Below are positions 47,922-57,817 of a stretch of 64,000 nt of DNA, one piece after another. The stretch covers positions 806,001 to 870,000 of the forward strand of contig JALLLT010000012.1 of assembly GCA_025266875.1 (NCBI GenBank), written 5' to 3'. The translations under genes and the position numbers were made by a program. How positions within the stretch are numbered: the stretch's first letter is position 1; every line of letters starts with the position of its first letter. Below the pieces are notes generated by a model. The model did no database searches, was not told the DNA's origin, and was given only the letters and a program-made list of their open reading frames with translations. Origin of the DNA: Fennellomyces sp. T-0311 (taxonomy: Eukaryota; Mucoromycota; Mucoromycetes; Mucorales; Lichtheimiaceae).

Positions 47922-48076
47922 TGCACCATCCAAGCGATCGGCTGGACGTGCGGTACAGTAGTTCAAAGCTTCAAATTGTGGTAATTGTAGTCTGATTGGC
48001 TCATCAAGGCCCATTTCTCGAGATCTATGAATACCAAATGGAGCTCTTCGAGACTTACCCCTTGTGATTGAACTAA
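47922..48076 (-). pseudogene. F-box/LRR pseudogene, part downstream of the transposon
   Basis: Encodes SLEELHLVFIDLE-like and IRLQLPQFEALNYC-like sequence that aligns with SLEELHMVVANFD and IRLQLPRLEVFICE of the paralogue at 62118-62309. It is cut on one side by the Mutator-like element, whose 9-bp target duplication lies in its last bases, and on the other by the CCCACAAAAAA insertion. The upstream half of the same gene is at 51951-52200. Confidence 0.65.
48068..48076. repeat. Target-site duplication, left copy
   Basis: TTGAACTAA directly before the left terminal repeat, identical to 51951-51959. A 9-bp duplication is the usual size for Mutator-like elements. Confidence 0.95.
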
Positions 48077-48161
48077 GGGTTTTACCTCGCGCACACCAAA
48101 TTTTTACCTCGCGCACACCAAACCACCCAGTTACTTTAGTAAAATGTGCTGAGAATAGAAA

Positions 48162-48294
48162 TCACCTTGCGCACACCAACTCACCTTGCGTACACCAACT
48201 CACCTCGCGCACACCAAATCACCTTGCACACACCAAATCATCTCAAGCACACCAAATCATCTCAAGCACACCAAATCACCTCGCGTACACATCA
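48162..48294 (+). repeat. Subterminal array of seven 19-bp units in the MULE
   Basis: Seven head-to-tail units of TCACCTTGCGCACACCAAA and variants, the same motif that makes up the inverted-repeat tips. Units 5 and 6 are identical to each other (TCATCTCAAGCACACCAAA). The right end has only about two such units. Repeated subterminal motifs in transposons usually bind the transposase, so this is a likely binding platform. Confidence 0.85.
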
Positions 48295-48313
48295 GATACA
48301 TTTCGCATACCGA

Positions 48314-48335
48314 ATATCTGATACACATCAGATAT
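48314..48335. other. Perfect 9-bp hairpin inside the MULE left end
   Basis: ATATCTGAT and its exact reverse complement separated by four bases. It lies between the 19-bp array and the 3' end of the transposase gene. It could be part of the transcript end or a protein site; its role is unknown. Confidence 0.6.
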
Positions 48336-48529
48336 GCTGGAATGTAAAGCACCTTATTGTCACTATGCGAGTATGACCTTAATTCGCTTTCGTATGTAGT
48401 ACGCTGGTAAATATATGTGACGACAAGATATGTAAGATAATTATACGCTTCAGGGTAGAGTTGATTAGGATTTTTAACTAACACATGCGAAGTCAATGAT
48501 TAACTTCGCAAACTCAGGTAATACAACAC

Positions 48530-51500
48530 TTACTCGATTTCATAGAAATACTGTTCACAAACAGCTTTCTCTCTGTGAAGGTACTTCCATGTTGCTTTAT
48601 AGTGCCCTGGTATTTTCAAATCATCCCATGCTTTCTCGTGATATAGTGGAACTGATGGCCATTTGATTGTGATAGCTGGGCGCATCGTAATCGAGTAGTA
48701 ATGGTTGTTGACCAAATGTAGAATTATCGGTTGGGGCTTTGTTTTATCCTCCAAAGGCGTCAGTGGCAAATACAATTTAGGAGTATGCTGGAAAGGAGTT
48801 CCTGTGGCGAAGAAGGCGATCGGTGTACCTAGCGCATCTGCTGCTACTTGTCCCATGGTGCTTGCATCAAACCAGAAGCTTATTGCGCAAGATGCTGTTC
48901 GCTTATGCGCAGTGTCTGGCGTGACGCCATACTCAAGCACTGACCGAAGCCCCTGGTATTCGTCTTCGGAATTCATACAGACATATTTTCGGTAAACATC
49001 TGCATTACCTATGACGAGAGTGAGCATTGCTTCCTTAATCTCAATATAGCGATCTTCGTCTTTAAGGTACTGCGCAGCAAGTGCGCGCCATCCGCACCAA
49101 CCATCACCGTGTACTGTGATGGTGGCCGATACTGCATGTCGTGGTATGCTGCTATGTACCCAGCTGAAGCAATAAGTAGGAACATGTTAAAGCTCGCTAG
49201 CAGGTATCACATTTTTCGTACTTACTATGGCACAGAAGTTGCTATTTCTTTTCTGTAGTTTCGCTTCTTTGGCCAGAGCTCTTCGACATCAGCTTCATCG
49301 CCTCTTCTCCGTTTCTTTTCGACGCCTGATGCAGTATACCCTCGATCGGCCTTGCTTTCCTGCACTTGTCCGATCTCCTTCTTTTCTTTCTCAAGAAGCT
49401 TTCGCTTCTCTTGTTGCTCGGAGACCTCAAATGCCGATGGTAGTCTTGCATTTTTAGTGCCCTTCGGTCTACCTTTGGTGACAGTGTGGACGGGATAGCG
49501 CAAGTCATCTACATCGATTGGCGTGAAAGTCTCGAGTGTGCACTTGAGAGCTGCAATTAGATCTGCACGCTGCTGGCTATCACTTAAGCTCTTGTAGAGC
49601 ATTGTAATGGAGTGCATGCTTTCAGCAAACTCTGTATCTACCGCTTCTTCAACAGCGTCAGAAAGCGGCAAAACGTCAACATTTTCTGTAAAGATCGGTA
49701 AGTAGAGCCAAAAATATGTTACGAGCTACTCGATATAAGTACCTGTTCTTGATTTTAATAGCCATCTGGTACCAATACAGCTTAAAGAGATAGTTTGAGA
49801 TCGATCTGCTGGAAGTGTGTGCTGACATGGTAGAGAATAGTTAATGTTCCATGTACAATCGCAACCTTCCTCAAGAGCTTTTTTCCGATCATCTTCGTCT
49901 AGTGCCCAGCTCTTATAAAGCTCTGCCTTTATACGGTGAATTGCAAAATGGCAAACGGAGCCTTGTAGTGGCTGGAGAGCCTTACGCATGTCGTTGTCAA
50001 GATAGCCGTCTTCAGCTTTAAATGGTAAGAAGCTGAGGAGCTCCTTGTTGTAAATGTACTCCTCGGAAAAGTCCTTGGTTTTTTTAAAAGCAATGTTAGC
50101 AGCAAAGTCATAAAAATACTACGCGACATCATACATTTTTTGTCAAATATATGTGAATTCCCTTGAAGAGTTTGAGTAATCGACCAGGTGTACTCAGCAC
50201 TTGTTTAATTCCCCAGTGTGCACCTTCAATTCGCTGCGTAGTACGGGCACCAAGGTGGACATGTTTTTCTGTCCATGCACCGGCCCAACGGTCTTTATAA
50301 GCTTCCATGCTATTTTCATTTATATGTATTAGATTCATTGGTGCGCAAAATACTGTTTGTTATTTACCCGTCGATATACTTGGTTAACTCTTTGAACCTT
50401 TTGTTTCCGATAATCAACCTTCTGAACGTAGCAATAGCGTCATCGAAATCTTGAGTGGAACGTCCCCATATCATGTTATCGACGGCACCAAGGATCTCTA
50501 CATAGTCTTCGGAATCGCGTGTAAAGCCCTTGGAGAGATGGGTTTCAAAGTTTTTTTTAATGTGCCATGCACATAACGTATGAGGAGTGTCCGGGTACAC
50601 TGCACGTAGAGCTGCACCTAGAGCCTTGTCATCGTCAGTGACAAAGATGCCTGGGTTGATCGCGCCATTATCGAAAACGACAGACTTTAGCTGTCTCAGC
50701 AACCATTCGTAGGACGCCTCTTTTTCGTTTGAAATTAAGACCGAACCAATGTAAAATGATCGAAGCGACTTGGACGATTGGTTGGACGCGAGGTTATCGA
50801 TACCGACAATGTTGACCAAAGGCATTTTGTTCGTCACAGTTTTGTAGGTCGCATCGAGAACAATGACCTCACTAAACCGTCTGGCCCGCTCAATACTTTT
50901 CTTGTGCGTCACAAAAAGCTTGTCGATCGTATCTTCGGTTTTGCTGTAACGCAATAGATACCCATGGCTTTTAAGATAGTCATGAAGAGTACGTGCTTCA
51001 GACTGCTTCATCGCTCGTGCCACCTCTTCCCTGATTTTATACACATCTTTGGGTATCTGTGTCTGCTCACCATTCGCTCCGGCCGTTTGGTGCAAGATCT
51101 GAGCAGGTGTGAGCATGTTTTCAGACATTTCGATAATCTCAGCCCTTTTCTCTGGATCATCGTTCCGGTATTCGTGGTAGACCAGCGTACTGGTCGCCAT
51201 AGGATGGGAATGCTCAGAACATTTAAGGGTTGCCCTCCAAAGACCGTCGGATTTCTTTTGGGATGCATAAACTAGCCAGGGACAGCCGATTTTCTTAGAG
51301 GGACGAATGGGGTTCTTTTTCACAACTCCATTGCTGCACTTATGAGACCCTTCTTTGACACCCTAATTATGTAATAGTAAGTAACAAAAGTCACGTTGAC
51401 TTGTATACATAATATAGTATAATAAATATGTCAACCTCCTCGAGCACTTCTGTATCGTCATTACATGCTGTATCGCCAATTTTGTTTTCACCGCCATTCT

Positions 51501-51810
51501 ACAGACACAGATTCACATATAAATGGGCGGCTTTATAGATATCTTTATTTTTCGTAACTACCATTTTCTTGACTTCATACGATTCTTTCTCATCATTCCC
51601 GGCTCCCAACTGTTTTTTAGTGCGGTGACCACGAGCCTCACCACCATGACCACAAATAAAATTCGTTTTCACCGTGCCTTGGTTAGGGTTCATGTTGCTT
51701 GCACCAATTTTTACAGTAAAGCCTCCCTCTTTAGCCACTGCCTTAAGGTCCGCGTAAAGTTGCTCCCGGTTCAAGTAAGTTTTTTTGGTAATGGACTCCA
51801 TTAATGACAT
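48530..51810 (-). CDS. MULE transposase fused to an OTU-type cysteine protease domain
   Basis: Seven exons (51810-51562, 51498-51436, 51362-50368, 50309-50135, 50073-49743, 49685-49226, 49163-48530) join in frame to 968 residues. Residues about 1-150 are FAR1-like with a Cys/His metal site (KIGCPW and CSEHSH). The MULE DDE domain shows first Asp VIVLDATYKT, second Asp FVTDDDKALGAA, then CAWHIKK. The SWIM finger is CDCTWNINYSLPCQH. KGRPKGTKN resembles an AT-hook. The last exon encodes an OTU domain: GDGWCGWRALA with catalytic Asp and Cys, and LHLVNNHYY with catalytic His. The transposase cuts and joins the element's ends in the nucleus; the OTU domain would cleave ubiquitin chains. The fusion depends on the 62-bp last intron, whose GTAAGT donor and TTCAG acceptor keep the frame. 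Confidence 0.9.
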
Positions 51811-51950
51811 TTTGATCTGATGATCTTAAGCAAAAAACTTTTGACAGAATTTGGTGTGCGCGAGACGATTTGGTGTGGGCAAGGTGATTTCTATTCTCAG
51901 CACATTTTACTAAAGTGACTGGGTGGTTTGGTGTGCGCGAGGTAAAACCC

Positions 51951-51959
51951 TTGAACTAA
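51951..51959. repeat. Target-site duplication, right copy
   Basis: TTGAACTAA directly after the right terminal repeat, identical to 48068-48076. Confidence 0.95.
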
Positions 51960-52200
51960 AACAAGAATATCGGCGTATATAAATAAAGGGTCATACAAAT
52001 CAATTAGCATGTCAGCATCGGTACGGCCCCCAGATTTGAAATGTAAAGGTGTCGTAGACCAGGTAGTGTTATGGATGGACACACATAGTTGTTATGTCGG
52101 TTTACAACACGGTTTGGTTTTCGCAATAACAAATGGGCTTAAAAGTTGATACAGAGATTCTCCACATGTGCCTTCAGCTTTGCCTGTCTGTAGAGAAATC
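51960..52200 (-). pseudogene. F-box/LRR pseudogene, part upstream of the transposon
   Basis: Continues the gene fragment found at 47922-48076 on the far side of the transposon. The nucleotide stretch around 52028-52050 (CAGATTTGAAATGTAAAGG) matches GAATTTGAAATGTAAAGAG at about 62332-62350 in the paralogue, and similarity continues to about 52200. The encoded LRHLYISN matches LRSLYISN. No intact frame remains. Confidence 0.55.
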
Positions 52201-52618
52201 TAGTGTTGGTGGTAATGAGCATCCGGATACGCAGCTAACGACCTATATACCCTGGCTGCCTATGACTCGACAATACGACACCGGCATACGCAAAGGCATA
52301 TAAAATGAATCCGAGCATTAATTCGACTATCTACATTATGCATGTTCCAAACTGTGAAAAGCAGTGCGTACTATGCCGTTGTGTCAGCCCGGGTTTTTCT
52401 GGTCCACTGTAGAAACAGCATCATAATGATTATTGATTTAATCAGCTGGCCACCTGACAAGGGCAGTGCCAGTATGAAAATGCTTGGCACACTCACTGTA
52501 TACAGGAACAATAGCCTGAACTCCACCATGTATCGCAAATCTGTTGGGCCTTCGCAAGCTTTATTGATAAACCACTACATATTTGTATATATAAGCTATA
52601 GTGAATACAACATGCAAG
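52201..52618. other. Intergenic
   Basis: About 400 bp with no supported gene; similarity to the F-box/LRR family has faded out. Confidence 0.3.
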
Positions 52619-54340
52619 TCAGTTTTTCTTGGACGTTTTGACTCGTTCGCCTTTGACCAGTTTGAGCAATTGGAGCATGTACTGTGGGCGCACGCCTTCT
52701 ACTTCTGCAATATCTGGAATCTGTTTACGGACGAATACGTTGCGGCGGTAATAGTACTGCTGATTCGTGAAGGGAGGGTCATGTTTGTTGCACCCATCGA
52801 TAAACTCGGCCGGACCGCTCGGAAGCTCCGATTTTTTCTTTTCCATATAAGACTCCTTGACTCTATCCAGTGCGTATTCCCTGCTGGCGATTAGTCGCGC
52901 AACAAACTTTTCTTCTCCAAGCACACGCCTTGCAGATGAGACGAACGAGCAGCTAGGTTCAAACGAGGGTGTGGGTGGATTCGAAGGCTTGTTGGCCCGT
53001 GTACTCCTGACATAATTTTTGACAATGGCTGTGGCACCGTCCTCGATTGCCTTGAGACAAAACTCTTCAGACAAACTATCCGGATCAGTAGGATCCAACA
53101 TTTTAACCTGCGCCAGGTTTTCAGCATTCGTCAGCAGTCCCTTTACGAGAAACATCTTCACGTTGGCCCGCCACAAAGACGCCAACACCTCGGTGATTCT
53201 GTTCCACAGTGATTGTGGTGGTCGCGCAGGAGTATCCGGATCTGTACTCAGATCGTTCCATTTGCCATTTTTGAGTCTCTGGAGAGCGTAGTTACTGATC
53301 GCTTCTTTTTTACCCATCTCGCTATCCACACATCGCAATCTGTCGCCAAAGTGTCCTTGCACATAGTAGTATCGTGAAGTCCTGTATGTCGTTTCAGCAA
53401 AATACCACCTCATTTCGACCAATGTTGCCACAATCTTATCCAGGTCCCCCTTTCCGCAGGAAATGTAGTCGTTTGACAGCCCCGAGTCGTTTCGTAGCTC
53501 AACTCCATGTTTGTTGAGTCTGGAGACGAGGGCATTGCGTCGCTCCTCCTCTGCTCTTTGCTTCTTATGCTGCTGTTCAACAATGGACACCGTCGCATCC
53601 AGATTCCCCTTTCCTTTCTTAATCTACCGCTTGCACCATCCATTTTCTTCATCAAGTTCAATTCCGATGTTTGCCAAGGCTTCGCAAAGCTCTTTGCATC
53701 TGTAGTCGCGTTCTTCCTTGTGCTTTATCATCTTTTTATGGTACGCGGCGTGTTCTTTGGTTCTTTGGGCGACGATACCGATCTGGCCACCGTATTCGCG
53801 CAATCTGTAGTTGTCTTGTTCCACTGGCTCAGGGTATTGCTCGAAATGTGCTTGCCGACATTGCAGGCACATGTTGATGTATTCGGCATACGATGCTAGG
53901 TGTACAGGCAAAGCTGCTCGATATCCATCCCTGGCGCATTTTGCGAAACATCTTTCACATATTAATTTGCTGAGCTTGACAGCCGAGCCGTAGTGTGTGT
54001 TGCGTGGCGCGCGTTTCGTGAGTGGCGGAAGGTTGGCCGTTTCACATATCTCTTGCCAAATTGACAAGGAACTGACAATGCTGTGCATTGCACTTGATGT
54101 TGCGGCAACTCGTACAAGCTACGATGGAAAGAGGTAGCTCAAGATAGTTTCCCATACTTCATATGGCAGAGCTGGTCGCGAAACTCCTGACTCTTTGTCA
54201 TTGCTGTCATTGCACGTTCGTGTCATTTTAAAGATCTTGCGTCGCTTGGGCGAATTTGATTCCGGCTGATCATTGCTTGAATGCAATTGTTGAACAGCTT
54301 TGGTAGCAGTGCGTTGTGCAGGGCGCTTCTTTTCTGACAT
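52619..54340 (-). pseudogene. F-box protein gene with two in-frame TAG codons
   Basis: One frame runs 574 codons from MSEKKRPAQRT to TGA, interrupted only by TAG at codon 74 (54119-54121) and codon 239 (53624-53626). A nuclear-type basic patch (PKRRK) is followed by an F-box beginning LPYEVWETILSYLFPS; the first TAG sits inside it, where a Gln would fit. Next comes a Cys-rich part (LICERCFAKC and CLQC), then charged helices (HKKQRAEEERRNALVSRLNK) and a C-terminal region ending KTSKKN. Neither TAG can be removed by a plausible intron (the local GT-AG gaps would be about 30 and 19 bp). TAG works as a stop elsewhere in this window (the sirtuin gene). It is a young pseudogene or a readthrough case. 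F-box proteins present substrates to SCF ubiquitin ligases. Confidence 0.7.
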
Positions 54341-56549
54341 TAACTGAAAGAAGCGCATAAAATTGGCTGACTCTTGGTTTCTTGAGTAACACCGCATTGC
54401 ATTGTGGCGATGGTCGAGCGTCAGCATAACTGAGTACACTTGCATAACGCCCCTTGAGCGTATCCATATAGCTTTCACAACGCATGGAGAAGCTTGTACA
54501 ATGCAGGTAGCCAAGTTGCTTTAATTTTATTGTTTACTTCCTGTAAAGTCGGATAACGTACAAGGTTATCAACTCTTGATCGGATCGAATTATATGTTTG
54601 TTAAGATCGCCAACACTTGCTTAAGACTATTATATATTTATAGTATTGGCATAGATACGCAAAAGCAGATTCGATACGAAAAGCGTCTTTCCCCGCGCTA
54701 CTGAACCCATACCAAGCACAAGGTCCAGTTCTCCTGGATCATACCTTCACGCGCCTTGTTTAAGAGATTAATGAAGCCGATTAGACCTAATGATGCTGAC
54801 TATATTATTCAGGATAAGCAGGATAAAAACTTGTGCATTTGTAAGTATTGATGCGGTACTGAAGCTAGCAATGTAGAACAACTGTCCATGCAAAGGTGCT
54901 GCAGCGTCGGTTCCGAAAAAGGAATAGCTCGAATGTCATGGCGTCAAGGGCTGGACAGAGCAGAAAAGGTAAGCCGGAAGAAAACCCAAAACTGTGAGCA
55001 TTGTTCCAGTGCGACAGTATGAAAAAAAAAGATCCACGCGCGTGTGAACAATGCAAAGGAACGTAACTAAGAGAACAACTACAAGCCATTTCGCAATAGG
55101 GAAAGTGCTCCGGGGCTTTGGGTTTCTCGAGCTTATTCTGATTTGTCTTTAAGATGCTCCGAGTAAGCTCAGCAAGCATCCGAGTTGCAGATGCCGAGAG
55201 ACGGCATTCGTGTCGGTCTGTTTCTTTAAGTTCGTGCTGGTAGTCATCACACAGGGCTACTCCCTCTAAACTGGCCTCGGCTGTGTCGAAAGGGCCCAAA
55301 GCTCTGCCGGCGGGGATCTGGGGAGCTGTCGGCGGCATGTTTTCTATCCCCTTTCTCTCGGCAGGCCAGGCCATAGGAAGGATTTCTCTCTCGAACGGGC
55401 TGGGCTGTCTAATGAAGTACTACAGTACCAACTACTTTGGGCGTGTTATGCAAACCGAGTCTTGCCTTTGAAGACCGAAACATTGGAAGGATACGGAGGG
55501 CAAAGGTAAGTGGAAAGTTGAAAATATAGAAAGATAGGTGAGCACTGTTCCAGTGATATATCCGAAGCGTCCATACAATGGAATTCTCTTCTAGTACATG
55601 AAAAACTATGAGATCGAGCGTTGCCATCAGGACAGCTACGAAACAGGCAATATAATAAGGGAAGTACTTGAAGTGAATCATCGGTACAAAGAATGAAAAG
55701 AGACTTATAAAAGTATCTTTGAAGTTTCGGATATGCTTTATTGAATGCAACGCTCTATGCTTTTATATCTTTTTGTGTATTGAATCAGCGATGGCAGTTT
55801 AGATAATGTTTCGTCTTCAGAATTGCCTGAATGGATAGAGGACGTATAGGATCCTTTCCTTTGTTCTGATCATGCGGATCTGAGAATGTCTTTGACATCC
55901 GCCATGCAGTGTACTGATCGCATTGCTATGCTATATTGGAGTCAATTCCATGTCCTGTTGAGTTTACCCCATTCGTTCATACAGTGTAATTCTTAATCCA
56001 TGTGGACAAGTTACTATGTAAGTACACTTCGTGATGATGTTGAACCGATATGTGTTATCCGATAGGAGATATCTTCTATTATTACCATCTGTGGTTGTTT
56101 CACCACAGTGCTCATTGGTTTCTCAGCTACTTAGACATATTCTTACTTGTGCTTTTAAGTTAAGACGCGAATGTAAGGGCCAACAAGTCAAAATTGCTGT
56201 GTGCAATGCTGATATGCAATTACTACGTTAACGCCTTTAGTCTTTTCGGAGGTAAACCATTGACTTTCGCACAGTTCCCAGCCTTCGGGTGGATGTCCAG
56301 ATCTGGTGTGTTTTTGTACGACACTTGATGCGTTGCCAAAAAACCAGTGCTGGTGTGTGCTGGATCTACTCGAAATGGTATGACCACGGCAATTTGGGTC
56401 GAACATTTTAAATAGGCTCCAGTGAGCCTATGATGAGCGGACGTAGGTTAGAGGGTAGGGAAGCAAGTGAGGCTCGCCTCCACGTGGTGCTTGATGGAAA
56501 TTGGGTAGAAAATGCAGTACGTCATATTAGTGCTTTTAATGTCTCATCA
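54341..56549. other. Intergenic, 2.2 kb, with a diverged tandem pair
   Basis: No intact gene. On the minus strand 55130-54890 and 55700-55430 look like diverged copies of one segment: both carry a shared TGTTCCAGTG block and encode similar words (HWNNAHSF against HWNSAHLSF; EHFPYCEMAC against KYFPYYIAC). They may derive from one membrane-protein gene. The remainder is AT-rich with nothing recognised. Confidence 0.3.
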
Positions 56550-56870
56550 GAAATGCAATATACGTACCGGTAAGCGTCAGTGACTTCAAGTTGGTAAACT
56601 TCTAAGGCGCATACATGGCAGAAAAATGATATACACACTGAACACACTGTCATCTTTCATCGCTAAACCTTGTGCGTAGTGAGCAATGAGAGACAATGCT
56701 ATGCAGGTCAGCATGCGGAAGAGAACCGGCTTGTTCCATAAGTTGCGATAGTCAAAAAGGATTGGCTCCACATTCAAGGCGCAGGCAAACAGGTGATACG
56801 CGGCCTATGAGGTAAGAAAGAAAAGATCATCGAAACAACATCAAACGGTAACGCTTTGAATACCTCTTAT
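56550..56870 (-). pseudogene. F-box/LRR pseudogene, N-terminal part
   Basis: Minus strand reads an F-box start LPFDVVSMIFSFLPHRPRIT, corresponding to LPIEIVSIIFSILQQESHIT of the paralogue at 63282. In another frame it reads NLWNKPVLFRMLTCIALSLI with AHYAQGLAM, corresponding to SLWKTFRI and ATRIALSLTAQHTQSLTM. Near 56590 it reads KFTNLKSL in a third frame. Two frameshifts are therefore needed; the copy is dead and lacks the LRR part. Confidence 0.65.
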
Positions 56871-57637
56871 ATCTGTCCGCTTAGTACAATCGCTCGCTGC
56901 GCAAGACCTTGCGGTCGAAATGGTGGATTTCTCGATCCAGATGTTGCTGACTCCTTATCTTCGTATACCTTTTTTTTTGGTCGTCTGCGTAGAAAAAGAA
57001 AGAGCAGCAGGAGCCATGCCAGTTGGGCATTCTGCTACATACTTTAACCATAGGCCTGCTTAGTTAGCTTTCATAGAAAGCTCGTCCTGAGAGATGAATC
57101 AGTATATGCTATGTAAGACGGTATGAGCTGACACCGTCAACTTCTTATTTGCCAAACCACTATATAAACCCAAGAATACTCCGCCGTATGTGCTATGGTA
57201 CATATCTCACCATGCACTGAATTTAACCCCTTTGGAAAAGTAGCAATTTTATTTGTCATTATTCAGAGAAAACGTAATTAGCTACATATGTAACCATGAT
57301 CTAAATACCAGTGCCAATGTCATTTTTCCACTAGTAAATTGGAGTGCAGCTTACATAAGTTTGGAGAGCGGTGTCTTTGCAAGGGCTTGTAAAAGTATAG
57401 TAGCGCCCTTTTTTTGCAGGCGGTTTTCAGAAGATGTAGTGCAAAGACTGAGGGTGCGCAAAAAGCGAGAGTGCAAGAAGCGGGTTGTACCGTAAACCGT
57501 AGTGATATATTCTCACTGTTACATAATATATATTCCATAGAGGCCTAATAACTAATGTTATTCCGGTATGCGATTCTTAATTATCTATCACTGTGTTAGA
57601 CAGAAATCTTCAATATACTTTTTTATTCCAGGGCTGA
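56871..57637. other. Intergenic
   Basis: No supported gene in about 770 bp. Confidence 0.3.
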
Positions 57638-57817
57638 CTACAAAGCTGGGTCGGCATAGTCCGGTGACTGATCCACTAGGAGCGTCCTCTCGTCAACCTT
57701 TGGTAGAAGAATGAATCGGCTGATCCTCCGAGAGTATGCATATAGCTTTTCTCTACTAGTCAATTTCTGAATGGAATTTTGTTCGTTTGCATTGCGCGTG
57801 TAATACATCTTTGGCAT
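57638..57817 (-). CDS. Possible last exon or small gene, unrecognised
   Basis: Fifty-nine codons from MPKMYYTRNANEQ to DYADPAL-stop with natural composition (RISRFILLPKVDERTLLVDQ). The frame is open further upstream to about 57880, and a neighbouring frame there also reads like protein (MQGVQRLVDLFPCL), which suggests a spliced gene or a frameshifted remnant. I recognise no family. Confidence 0.3.
   Translation of the reverse strand: MPKMYYTRNANEQNSIQKLTSREKLYAYSRRISRFILLPKVDERTLLVDQSPDYADPAL

Larger units (their letters stand above)
48077..51950 (-). mobile_element. Complete Mutator-like (MULE) DNA transposon
   Basis: 3,874 bp. Both ends begin GGGTTTTACCTCGCGCACAC in inverted orientation, and the inverted repeats run about 90-100 bp (left 48077-48180, right about 51852-51950). 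The left one carries one extra 22-bp copy of its tip. A perfect 9-bp duplication flanks the element. Inside is a single spliced gene (48530-51810, minus) with every exon open. Just inside the left repeat is a tandem array of 19-bp subunits. The element sits in an F-box/LRR gene, and the undisrupted paralogue at 62.2 kb shows the matching empty site. Perfect duplication, nearly identical ends and an intact gene argue for recent insertion and possible activity. Confidence 0.95.

Noticed and set aside
48162..48294. CRISPR-like array of short repeats
   Set aside because: The units are directly adjacent without spacers and match the terminal repeats of the surrounding DNA transposon.
53624..53626. 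TAG reassigned to an amino acid genome-wide
   Set aside because: The sirtuin gene in this window ends with TAG at the expected C-terminus, so TAG is a normal stop codon here.
54865..55374. 169-codon open frame on the minus strand
   Set aside because: No conserved domain; it overlaps the diverged tandem segment and looks like a remnant rather than a working gene.
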